A stretch of 64,000 nucleotides of DNA, taken from NCBI GenBank assembly GCA_950295325.1, contig OX485803.1:22506001-22570000 (forward strand). The letters are read 5' to 3'. Both the position numbers and the translations under genes were made by a program. This document shows, in pieces, positions 47,831-57,669 of the stretch. The notes beneath the pieces were generated by a model. That model saw nothing but the letters and a program-made list of their open reading frames with translations, made no database searches and was not told the origin of the DNA. Source of the stretch: Polytrichum commune. Taxonomy: Eukaryota; Streptophyta; Polytrichopsida; Polytrichales; Polytrichaceae. Within the stretch, counting starts at the first letter, position 1, and every line of letters begins with the position of its first letter.

Positions 47831-48616
47831 TCAATGATACGACCTCTCGCAGTACCACACATGCGGCGTGCACGCGGGGTTGGCGGTCACGATTCTATAC
47901 ATTAGGGATTTGAACTGCTCCTGGTGGATTCGGCATAACCTGGAGGATTTATCATGTTCACGTTTAACATCCGATACAATAGAATTCACAAGAAATTGAA
48001 ACACGATGGAAATGAATAGGGTCATGAAGCTGTAACTCCCGCAAGGGTTGAAAAGTAGTGTGACATACGCCGGAGGATCAAACTCTCTCAACGGAGGCAG
48101 AATCGACACTTCAGCATTGGGAACGCCATCACTGATGTGCCGGACTACTGATTTGAAGCAGCCGTCGCATACTCTCGGCGCAGGTACCGGCGGGTCTTCA
48201 CAGCAAAGGCAGTGCGGCCGTGATGTGCTCGTTGGCGTCTGAAGCATGAGAAGGATATCCATAAGGAGGTCTGTCAGAGTGTATATTATGGTGGCTGCAG
48301 GGACCCGAGCCATCTCCTTAGGAACCATTCCAAGTGCCACATCTGCCATATCATTGATTATCTGTTTCATCAGGAGCCCCTGCAATGCTAGGGATTGATG
48401 GGCTAACGGTGCGCGTGCAAGGAATTCCCGTGATTGGTAGACAAGTGTCCATCCCAGGGCTGTCAAATTACCTATCGCAAATGGAGGTATGGGAGAAAGA
48501 TCCAAAACGTGCCAGAAAATAAGCTGGTTCCCCGGACCGAATTTTATCGACTGACCTTGGGTGTAACAAACTAATTGCTCCAAATCCGGGCGGTAGTGTC
48601 CTGTCCTTCCTTCCAT
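47831..48616 (-). CDS. Family X copy B: unknown protein with C-x2-C-x10-C-x2-C motif
   Basis: Single-exon ORF of 261 aa; function not recognised. An in-frame TAG lies four codons upstream of the start Met. Putative metal-binding motif: C136-x2-C139-x10-C150-x2-C153 (CLCCEDPPVPAPRVCDGC). Next come SILPPLREFDPPAYVTLLFN (171-190) and a hydrophobic segment FMTLFISIVFQFLV (197-210), probably one membrane span, with a basic Cys-containing tail. The N-terminal half is amphipathic and leucine-rich. Compared with copy C, 28 residues differ and almost no codon differs silently; changes cluster at 25-37, 46-47 and 98-113. The cysteines, the SILPP block and the hydrophobic core are unchanged. That argues for a functional, fast-evolving protein. 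Expression cannot be judged from sequence. Confidence 0.65.
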   Translation of the reverse strand: MEGRTGHYRPDLEQLVCYTQGQSIKFGPGNQLIFWHVLDLSPIPPFAIGNLTALGWTLVYQSREFLARAPLAHQSLALQGLLMKQIINDMADVALGMVPKEMARVPAATIIYTLTDLLMDILLMLQTPTSTSRPHCLCCEDPPVPAPRVCDGCFKSVVRHISDGVPNAEVSILPPLREFDPPAYVTLLFNPCGSYSFMTLFISIVFQFLVNSIVSDVKREHDKSSRLCRIHQEQFKSLMYRIVTANPACTPHVWYCERSYH

Positions 48617-49480
48617 TTTTCTTTCAATCTAATTCTCCACCCCAGAACATCCGTCTGAGCAGCTAAATTTGAACGCTGGAGACCTGTCGATGGTTGGATG
48701 TGGCCGACATAGCCCTCTCTGACGACAAATTTACCAAGCACACAAACATATGCAACTGCAAATCACAAGTAGGTGAACGACAAATGTTGAGGAAGTGCAC
48801 ATACATGTTACTTAATCCACGGAGCCTTCTAGCACGAGTACCGCCCACATCGACAAAAACAGAACTTCTTCGAGCTCTCTCGAGAAAATTACTATCGAAG
48901 CAGCGCGTGCTGGAGCGAAGAAACCAAGACGATGATGAATCTCGCCAGCCTGCAGCTCATCATGTGGGGATCGTAGTATGCTGGAGATGCCTACAAAACG
49001 AGACACTGTGACTTCCGACTACGATCTGTACAAGAGTAGATTCATGCGTCCATCGTGAATGTGAAATTTGCATGATGGGGAAGATAATTTTGCAGCCTGC
49101 CTCAAAGGTAATCCTCCGTGCGTAGGATCAGCCGGCTACTCCAATTTTCTGTGCATGTCATGCAGCCGACGACGAAAGGAGCTCCAAGGCCTAATTGCAA
49201 CAAGAACCAACCGACGCAAGCTTTGGATGAGCTCATCCCTGGGACAGCAAGAGTGAAGAAGTGGATTGATGCAGCGGAACATCAACGCTGCGCGGATTAT
49301 CCGTCGTATGAGGACCGAACTAGTCGGCAAGGCTCCAATCCCAAGACAGAGGGAGGCAAACATTGGAATAACGTCTCTGATCGCGATTGCAAGCAATCGT
49401 GTGGCTCCACCGTGTGCACCCAAGAAAGTTTCAATCTTTTTTTTTTTCCTTCGGTTTGGGTGATCTTGTATGTTTTCTAA
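48617..49480. other. Conserved upstream segment of family X copy B
   Basis: Divergent region upstream of copy B, about 1% different from its counterpart at 63129-63970. A 105-codon + strand frame starting MDVADIALSDDK opens at 48694, but a 1-bp deletion breaks it in copy C. The 120-codon + frame at 49118 stays open in copy C with a 7-codon in-frame deletion. No frame can be called a gene with confidence. Confidence 0.35.
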
Positions 49481-49739
49481 TAATGGAATAAATGTGTCTC
49501 AAATGTGTTGGAACAAAAAGAAATGAAGAAATGTTAGGGTGAGTTTCTATGTAGGTTGCTCGCCCACGAGCATTGGCTGTAGTAAGCCTGGTAGGGCTGG
49601 AGGTGGGTGGCCCCTAAATTTAGGGCAAGGGAGCCAAATTATGTCAAAACATGGAATATTTTGACCCCTCCACCAACATTCCAATTTCCCTAACTTGATG
49701 TGCAGTTCCTTGTATTGCAGTCTAGCTACCCTCTATAAT

Positions 49740-50334
49740 GGCCGGTTCACACGGAGTCCCAAGTCTCGAGTCCCAACATGGAGGTGGATTAAGTCCTGAC
49801 TTTTGAGACGCAAGAAATCATTACAAAGTGATTTATACTCATTCAAATCGGGTCTTGGTCATTTTATGAAAAATGGTTTGTGGGACTTGTGTTGAGAGTT
49901 GGGTCTAGATTAAATATTGTATTTGGTGTCACCTATTGTTTGGAATCACACAATGTTATATCTAAAAACTGTCTATTCCAATGTTTTACCAACACATGTC
50001 AAATTGGTTGTTTCACTTGTTTGGACATTATAGAACAATACCAACTTTACTTGGTAAAAGGTCACATTATTAGTAAAAATATACAACATTGTGTAATTTC
50101 AAATAGTAAGTGATAGTAAATGTCATATTTAGTGAGCTTTTTGCTTGACGCAAAACTCGGCACAAGTCCTAGGCATTGTCTCCATAAAGTGTTGTCATGT
50201 AGGCATCCATGTCATACTTTGGGACTTAGAACTTGGGATCCCATGTGAAGTGGTAAGTCCCAACTTCCATGCACTCAATGGTTGAGATTGCACAAATTGA
50301 TCTGAAGTGACTTGGGACCCCATGTGAACCGGCC
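49740..50334. mobile_element. TIR element (GGCCGGTTCACA...TGTGAACCGGCC)
   Basis: About 595 bp. The ends are inverted repeats of about 26 bp: GGCCGGTTCACACGGAGTCC at left, and GGCCGGTTCACATGGGGTCC as the reverse complement of the right end, both continuing CAAGTC. Its interior contains AATATTGTATTTGGTGTCACC, which recalls the MITEs at 23814 and 56857. Non-coding. I could not identify a target duplication, so the superfamily is open. Confidence 0.7.
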
Positions 50335-51488
50335 CTGCGTGTTACCTCTCCGGAGTGTATAACTTGTAACACATATGGAATTCTACATAGTAACAATTAG
50401 AGAAGGTGACCAAATCAAAACATAACACTTCTAAATGTGATAGTTATGTGGTAGAAACAAAGTCATTAGTAACAATTATCAAATATCATCACATATATTA
50501 ATAACATCCATAAACTTGCACTTATTTAGTGACCAAAATAATAGTGTATTGTTTTTTCTGACTCTTGAATATAGGAAACAATGATGGAGTTCTCTAATAG
50601 ATTTGATTTTATGGCAAAATCAATGCTTACAAAAGATGCTAGTGGTAACTTGCACTTGCAATACTTGACTAGATTATATAGCAAACCAAGTGAATAACAA
50701 GTGATGGATGTATAATCACATTAATGAAAGTCACAAGAAGAGAAACTAAAGTGAGAAATAGACATTGATAGACACACCAATGAGTCAACAAACGTATGCT
50801 TAAGTTTCAAAAAGAAATACGAGACTCAACAATAGAACTTCTCACCACCCTGATGAAAGTTTACATGTGAGTCAATTTGGATAATCAAATTGGTGATGCT
50901 CATTGTCCACCATTCTCCGCATTGGCTCACTTTCAAACCCTCTCTGCACTTACTTGATGTCCAACACTATCTAGCAATGACTCACTCCCCACCCTCCAAC
51001 ATTGTCACTTCCAATAGTGATCATAAATCCACAACATCAAGTTACATATTTTATGAATTTTGGTGCAAATATCAGTTATACAATGTAAATAAACAAAGAC
51101 GGGAGTAAAATTTCTTTAACAAAGCAATAAGAACACTCCCTAGTGTATTTTTCAAGGGAGTATTAAAATGTAACACATATAGCAAAAAAACACTTATCAA
51201 AGTAACACTTGGAGAAGGTACTAGGTTCTATAGCATGTATTTTTTAATTTTCTTAGACGATTTGACCTTGGACTTAGTATCAAAAATCCCATTAGTCTAG
51301 ATGGATCCGTTTGAGATAATGAACCACAAATCTATCAGCTCATAGTTTGACTAGACCCCCTTCATGTTAGTAATGGTGGTGGAGGTTCAACTAAAAGAGG
51401 TGGGTGTTTAGCCATGGCCCTATGGTGGACCCCTCTTCACAATATTAAGAGAAATTATTTTTTCAAAGTATATTTACATGTAGTCTAG
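50335..51488. other. Intergenic, no gene seen
   Basis: AT-rich sequence lying between the TIR element and the gypsy pol remnant. No supported feature. Confidence 0.35.
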
Positions 51489-52260
51489 CTATGTACAATA
51501 CATTCTAACAAAATATAGAGTTAAGCTTCTAGACTTATAAGCAATCACCATGCCCCCTTGCATTATGGTAGCACCTATAGCCATATCATTGGCATTTGTG
51601 TGCAAGTCCAACCCACGTTTCAAGGGATTAATGATCATCATGACCAAGGCTTTGATCGAATCTTTCTTCAAAGCCTCAAAACATGCATGACAAACATCCA
51701 TCCAATGATACTTTCTAATTTGCCCTTTGCGAATTTGTCATTACAAGCCCCCATGCTTACCAATAAACCCTTACACACATAGCATTATAGGCTCACTAGC
51801 TACTCCAAAATGCGTTTGACTTCAATCTTATTCTTTGGCACAAGCCACTTAACCATAGTTTCAGTATTCTTAGAATATATTAAGAAACCTCTTAGATACC
51901 TTCATACGATAACATATGTCCAAGGTATTCAATATGGTTACAGAAATAGATTCACATTTTATTTTCTTAGAAAACACCTTATATGTTTTCTCAAAACGTC
52001 AAACACATTCTCAAGATGTACTTCTATAACTCATATATGCTCTCAAACTAGTATTTTTCTTTTTCTTTTAAATAATACACGAGCACCCCAAAGAAACATC
52101 CTAGGTCTAATGTGTCCCTCATCCAACAAATCTATCAATAGGTTTTATAATTCAATATTATTCTTAAAAACAAATGTCTATATGGTGCCCTGGCTATTGT
52201 TGTCGCACCAAACACCAATTCAATAGTGTGATCTACTTAACTCTAAGGCATCAACCTCGA
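51489..52260 (-). mobile_element. Decayed Ty3/gypsy pol: reverse transcriptase and RNase H remnants
   Basis: On the minus strand, in pol order: VDHTIELVFGATTIARAPYR (start of RT), LLIDLLDEGHIRPRMFLWGA (RT), a NVFDVLRKH block, and then CHACFEALKKDSIKALV with ANDMAIGATIMQGG and IAYKSRSL (RNase H). The frames are interrupted by stops and shifts, and the central RT motif with catalytic aspartates is not visible. It is therefore inactive and deletion-scarred. No LTRs were recognised. A protease remnant on the same strand at 54840-54940 may be from the same element, separated by later insertions. Confidence 0.8.
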
Positions 52261-54101
52261 CAACTCATTAAGGTAAATATCAAAGTGATTTACAAGTAAA
52301 TAACCACTACATGTTGATAATTTGCAACTTGATTCAAACACATTTGAAATCAATATGCAAAGATTGTTTGGAGAGAGAGAGAGAGAGAGAGAGCTGACTA
52401 ATCTTGTCTTGATTATTGTCTTATCCTGTTAGGATATGTCATCACTATACAGGTAAGGTTAAGTTATGTAATGACAACATACATCCCTTGTTAGGGTCCC
52501 GGTAATCAAGTATATTACTCATTCTTCATATCTCATCCTTCCCCAAAAGAGGCTTGTCAGAAGAGTTTCACCTTTTTGGTATTATGTAGACTATACATAA
52601 GAATACATAATGTTATAAAGACTGAATTGATATAATTTCAACTGATCTAGTTAACTCATAACCAATAGAGAAGTCCTTTGTTTGTTGTTTACTGAAGTAG
52701 TCACCCCATCCTGTGAAATGGTTGTATATATACTCCGAATAGGAAGTTGAATACCCTCATAGGTTAATACTCCCCATCATATTTCAAGTATGGAGATATA
52801 TATGTATACATATCAATGTATAAATTTCTCATAGTTCCCAAATATTTTCAGAGAGCACTGGTTAGTCGAGAATCAGTACGATTCCAACTATTATTGCAAA
52901 CTCCATATAAATAGTGTAGACATCTGTACATAAACAGTGGTCTAAATTACTCAGCATATAGTTTGGTCAGCACTTAATGAGGAGCCGAATTACTCATTTC
53001 TTAATATATGGCAGGTAAGTAGATATATAGATATATATATAGATATATATCTTGATTACTAGGGAATCAATTTGATTTCAGCCACTTCAGTCCACTGTGG
53101 TCAGTAATGTGAACTTAATACATATTAAGTAATCCGACCTGCCCATCTCACCATCTGGTCATCAATGAACATAAACTAACAGACAACATACCAACATATA
53201 AGTATTTTTCCACTTGCACCAGAATCTTGATACCAAATCCTTTCAGGGTGCACATTTTAAGCCAGTCAGAACCATGTAGCTTCAAGAGAGTATATCTGAG
53301 TATAATATGTATGACCGGTCACAGAGTTCTCTTAACTCCGTTTCTTTATTTTGTATAGGAAATCAAGAATTACTGATTTTATTTAGTTTACCATATACAA
53401 TGGTGTGATAGAACTCATAATCGTATTCTTGATATCTTTATTGTATTCCTCAATTGCTTCATATAGAGCATAAGTTGAGGAACTACTAGAGAATGTAGTA
53501 TTTAAAGAAAGTATGGTGTAAAAACAAGAAGTACTCCAAATCAATTTCAAGAGCATGAAATCTTTTAGAAATTGAGATGAGTGACCGGATCTTCGGAAGG
53601 CGTATACCGCTTGTAGAAGAGGTCCTCACCTGTGCCCATGCTCCCCACAATTACAAGAAAAGTTAGTAGAGCGTACAACAGGTGTAAACGGACCTTCTTA
53701 CTTGTTATCAATGTCAACAAGTTTCAACTCCTTCCTTAGATGTAGGAGGATTTACACCAACTTTACAATTCTCAAAATCATACATATAGTACTTAGAAAG
53801 TAAAATGTCATAAGCACAATTTGTGTTACTCTCATATTGTATGTGCTATGTAAGTTTTTTAGAATTCAAGATCATCTTGCCACCTTGAACTCGTCAGAAG
53901 CAGAAGCATTGCCTGTCTTGTCCATCTTGAGGTTAGTACTGTGGTAATCAGATGTTACTGCAGTAAATTCTGTGAGCTCAGCCGTCTCTGTGCACGGAAC
54001 TTGGTTACAGATCTACAGGTGAAGGATAACACTACTGTAGTGTTCTGTATAGCTATCCTGCAGAGTAGGTGTATGCAGAGATCAGTAGCTGTGACTTCGG
54101 A
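52261..54101. other. Intergenic insert between gypsy fragments, no gene seen
   Basis: AT-rich DNA with a short (GA)n run near 52372-52393 and TAGATATA runs near 53020-53050. No protein or RNA gene was recognised. Confidence 0.35.
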
Positions 54102-54137
54102 TACAGAGTGACTGCTACAGAGTGACTGCTACAGAGT
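54102..54137. repeat. 14-bp tandem repeat (2.6 copies)
   Basis: Unit ACAGAGTGACTGCT repeated head to tail. It lies about 40 bp upstream of a TATA-like TGTATAAATATC at 54172. Confidence 0.85.
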
Positions 54138-54256
54138 GAGGCTTAAACTGGTGCTTTGCCGCACTCTGGATCGTGTATAAATATCACTTTCTGCCTGCAT
54201 ATTTTCCGGGCAGCCCGTGATTGAGACCAGGAAATTCAAGAAGATCAAGAAAACAG

Positions 54257-54257
<1 letters not shown>

Positions 54258-54307
<50 letters not shown>
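54258..54307. repeat. (GA)n microsatellite
   Basis: About 24 GA units. It sits about 80 bp downstream of a TATA-like box, the place where plant genes often carry GA/CT-rich leaders, but no ORF follows. The Mutator-like MITE begins 65 bp further on. Confidence 0.95.
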
Positions 54308-54311
<4 letters not shown>

Positions 54312-54361
54312 CATTTTTCTTTAACATAATTGCAATTGTGTAGGCTTAGGAGAAAGCTAAG

Positions 54362-54787
54362 GTACATAGGCACGGGGAGGTCACTCCATTGTCAAGTTGA
54401 AAACCACGTGCGAACAAAAAAAATCTACTTTTTCTAAGTTGCATCAACAAAATGGGTCAAACTTTTATCAAAAAAATTATGAGTACATATACATGGTATC
54501 TATTACATAATAAAAATTGATAACCAAAATTGATAATTTGTTTTTTCTAGAAAACATACCGTTTCTAACTAGAATGATGTAGAATTGAACTAAAGAAATT
54601 ACTAGAAAAAATGGAAATGACTAAAAATTTCAAAAAAATATACAAAAGATATTATCAATGGATATGTATATATAGAAAAATATCATAATTTTTAAAATTA
54701 TCTATGGCATATAATATAGGGGTAGCAAACTTTGTTCGCACGTGGTTTTCAACTTGACAATGGAGTGACCTCCTCGTGTACATAGGC
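54362..54787. mobile_element. Mutator-like MITE with 10-bp target-site duplication
   Basis: The element spans 54372-54777 (406 bp). The inverted ends are near-perfect for about 45 bp: ACGGGGAGGTCACTCCATTG at left, and ACGAGGAGGTCACTCCATTG as the reverse complement of the right end, both continuing through GTTGAAAACCACGTGCGAAC. They are flanked by the identical 10-mer GTACATAGGC at 54362-54371 and 54778-54787. Long TIRs with 9-11-bp duplications are typical of Mutator-like elements. The core is AT-rich and non-coding. The near-perfect ends point to a recent insertion. Confidence 0.9.
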
Positions 54788-54839
54788 GAAGCTCTTTTAC
54801 CAAGGGTTTTCCATCAAGGAGCTTGCCTTCAACCTATCC

Positions 54840-54940
54840 ATGTTTGCATGCAGTCCAAGCATCTACAAATTTTGAGTCACAACATTATGAGTAGAACCTC
54901 ATAACGGCTCTTTCCAAATTTCAAAGTCCTCCATGGTTTG
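54840..54940 (-). mobile_element. Decayed Ty3/gypsy protease-end remnant
   Basis: The minus strand reads MEDFEIWK, then after a frameshift KSRYEVLLIML and LDCMQTW. This matches the MGDLEVWTRSKYDIILGMSWL block at 35190-35375. It is heavily decayed and could be the 5' part of the pol remnant at 51489-52260. Confidence 0.45.
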
Positions 54941-56856
54941 TGTTTCTTACAACACAACAAGAACGTCCAACATTCGACACCCTAAATTGGGCTTGATTTG
55001 CCATTTGACAAGGAAAACTTGTGGGGGTCTCCTTTGTCATCGGCAATCCTAATTTTCATGTAATCTCATATGACATCAAGTTGTGTGGGGACTTGGAATC
55101 AATCAACACCACAGTTTATCAATTACTATTGGACTTTTGCACATGGAGCATTATAGGCAAACATGTCCCAATTTGTGATGGTTGTAGTGACGTAACCTTT
55201 TCTTTTATGGTAAGTTTGCTCCTTGAAACTAGGTTTTCCTCTCATGTGGTCATTACATTGCATATCTAGAAAACTTCTAGAACCTTTTCCAACTCCCAAT
55301 CCATTCTCCATTGTTATGTGTACGCGAAATATCAAAAGAAATTGTCATTATTAGCTTCTCTCTAGCTAGCTTTGTGTTCGTGCTTGTGTATGTTAGGCAA
55401 ATTGAAAACACATTTTTCAAATTCATCGAACCTGTCTTTTATACCCTCTCATTGACAAAGTTTTACATCTCAAGTGTTTCAATCGATCTTCAAAAAAAAT
55501 TGCTACAATAGCAACTCTTTGAATTTAGACTAAAATTCTGCATGACGTTTGTTTGAAGTACCTCTGTCAACCTCAACCCAAGGCCACCAAAGATGGGTTC
55601 ATTCTCTCAGCAACAACAAAAATATTGATTTTTTTTCTTGCTTTCTTTCTTTTTCTCTATTGACTTGCCATCAAACATATTATCCACCGTTACCAAAGAA
55701 AATAGAGGAATCTCATGCTTTGAGTTTTCCTTATTAGACTAAGTTGGTAGTTTCAACATCTTACATATGTTGTGTAATGAATTGTTCATATTTTTGCTTT
55801 CTACACATCTACAAATAAATTTCACCTAACTTAGAAGGAGGTGCTGAGCGTGAAGATGAAGAAGAAGAATCATGTGCCTAAGATCGTTTTACTTCTCATG
55901 GGCCGGCGTATGTTTCCCCATAATTGCAAAAGCAACTTGGGAGATATCAAGAATCGGTTGAGACAATCACTCTCCTCTAGAATATAAGGGTTGGGATAAA
56001 TAGCGCTTGGCACACTCTATTTGGTGCACTTTTGAATGAGACCATATAAATGAATGTAATTATCACACAATGCAATACAACACGTTGATACCCAATTGTA
56101 ACGTACATCTATTTAATAACCTTAATTAACTCATAATCACAACAAATAAGCAACAAATCACCTCCAACATTCCACATAGATAAGCAACAATTGTTTCTTT
56201 TTATAAAGGCTCACCACCCAACTTGAGGACACACATAAATGAAGACTGGCGTTTTGTTTACCCAAGCTTTATAAATACACACTATCTAAGAAATAATTTT
56301 AGAATTATGAAGTTTCACTATATATGAATGAAGCTACATACAAGGATTCTTATAATTTATTTTACTAGAGATAATCATGAAAAGAAATATGAGTTAAAAT
56401 ATCAAGTATGCTAAAGATCTTGAAGAAAGATGAATATGAAATCAACATAACTTGTGAGTGGAAAAACATAGGTTATAAGCATGTAGAAAAAAAATTTGAA
56501 AGAAAAAGAAAAAGAAACATACAAATCTTAGTGTTCTTAGCAAAACATTTACTCAACAATATGGGCTCTCATAATATAACAGTGAGATGTTATAAGTTCA
56601 ATATGAATTTGAGTCTCCCAACGCAACTTTTTGAGCATCTCACTAGAGGGCGTTGAGTAATGTTATGAGGGTCCATGGCTAGTCAAGAGTCTGCCCTCGG
56701 TAACTTAAGCTCAACCTATCGAAATCCTAAGCACCCTATACTTGAAGCCTGAGGTAGGGTTCAGAAATCGGCAATGCATGGCCCTTTTGGTGTTCTGGAC
56801 TTGCTCAAAGCAATGTGAACTTCGGTTAGTTGCAAACATTCAAACAAATAAGTTAG
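54941..56856. other. Intergenic, no gene seen
   Basis: AT-rich. Possibly further retrotransposon debris near 55021-55330, but no motif could be confirmed. Confidence 0.35.
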
Positions 56857-57205
56857 TACACTAAATATTATATTTAGTGTCACCAATTCTATTTGTCTTG
56901 CTCAACACTAATTGTAAACCGCCCATGTAGTGTCACTAACACTGAATGTAAACCTAACATCATTTGTTACTCCTTGTAATAAAATTTGGAAATTATAGAT
57001 TTATATTGCTGTACTTACAAAGTGATTTCTTCATTCAAATTGTAATCATCCATGACAATATTTTGTTGTAGAATTACTAGGGTATACCATCATACTTGTA
57101 AAGTTGGGATTAGAGTATTTGTAAACTTGTTCATAAGAAGTACCATTAGAAAAGTTAAGATAGTGACATAAAATATTATGAAACCCAACACATGATTTTA
57201 GTGTA
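56857..57205. mobile_element. MITE-like element, copy 2 of the TACACTAA family
   Basis: Begins GTACACTAAATATTATATTT and ends TTTTAGTGTA. It shares internal blocks in the same order with 23814-24186 (GTGTCACCAATTCTA, TTTGTCTTGCTCA, CCATGACAATATTT, GTTCATAAGAAGT). Its terminal inverted match is shorter than in copy 1, so it is older or more diverged. Confidence 0.6.
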
Positions 57206-57549
57206 TTTGTCCGAACTTCGTGCATCGTGCGATGTGATTGGGCCAAGGCAAGGCAATAAGAGAACAGAAGGAAGATGACTCCAATGTTGCCACTAGTGTG
57301 AATTATGGTGTTGTTTCGTTTTTGAGTTGGTCAAAATATATATGTAATCCTGAAACGGGCATCACAAGAATTAGAGGACCCCCAACAACTACTGTTCTAA
57401 TTTGAAGGTGAACACCTTGAATGGGTGCAGACAAGCCCCTAGGTTCCCATACGGTTGGTTGAAAACATTTGGTTCGCCGAAACTCCCACCCCCCACCCAA
57501 AAAAAAAAAAAAAAAAAAACGACTGTGATTGGGTGGATCATAGGTGGTA
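57206..57549. other. Short intergenic stretch with A21 homopolymer
   Basis: Contains an A21 run at 57499-57519 (T21 on the minus strand) 30 bp beyond the 3' end of the 5S-like sequence. Nothing else recognised. Confidence 0.5.
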
Positions 57550-57669
57550 GGGTGCACCGGAAATCAAGTGCCAGGAAGGTCACCCATCCAAGTATTATAC
57601 TGACCTTAGGCGGTTTGAGACCGGAATTCCCATAGGACTCAGGTTAAGGCCTTGGGTTTAAGCCACCCC
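57550..57669 (-). pseudogene. 5S rRNA-like sequence (120 bp), degenerate
   Basis: The minus strand aligns with plant 5S rRNA over its whole length. ACTTGGATGGGTGACC falls at about positions 77-92, where 5S has ACTAGGATGGGTGACC (C-box region). It is followed by TTCCTGG, and 3' GGTGCACCC could pair with a 5' GGGGTGG. The A-box region is badly degraded. It is therefore not a functional 5S gene. It could be a 5S pseudogene, a 5S-derived SINE, or the 5S-like part of a Cassandra-type TRIM LTR. A T21 tract follows 30 bp downstream on the same strand. Confidence 0.7.

Larger units (their letters stand above)
46959..49510. repeat. Segmental duplication, left copy (contains family X copy B)
   Basis: Begins abruptly at TTTGCAACTATACTTGTGG and matches 61466-64000 base for base over about 2.55 kb, with few differences outside the ORF (roughly 1-2% by eye) and one 21-bp indel near 49355. 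Sequences left of the border are unrelated. The right border cannot be placed because the other copy leaves the window. The two copies are in the same orientation. Confidence 0.93.
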
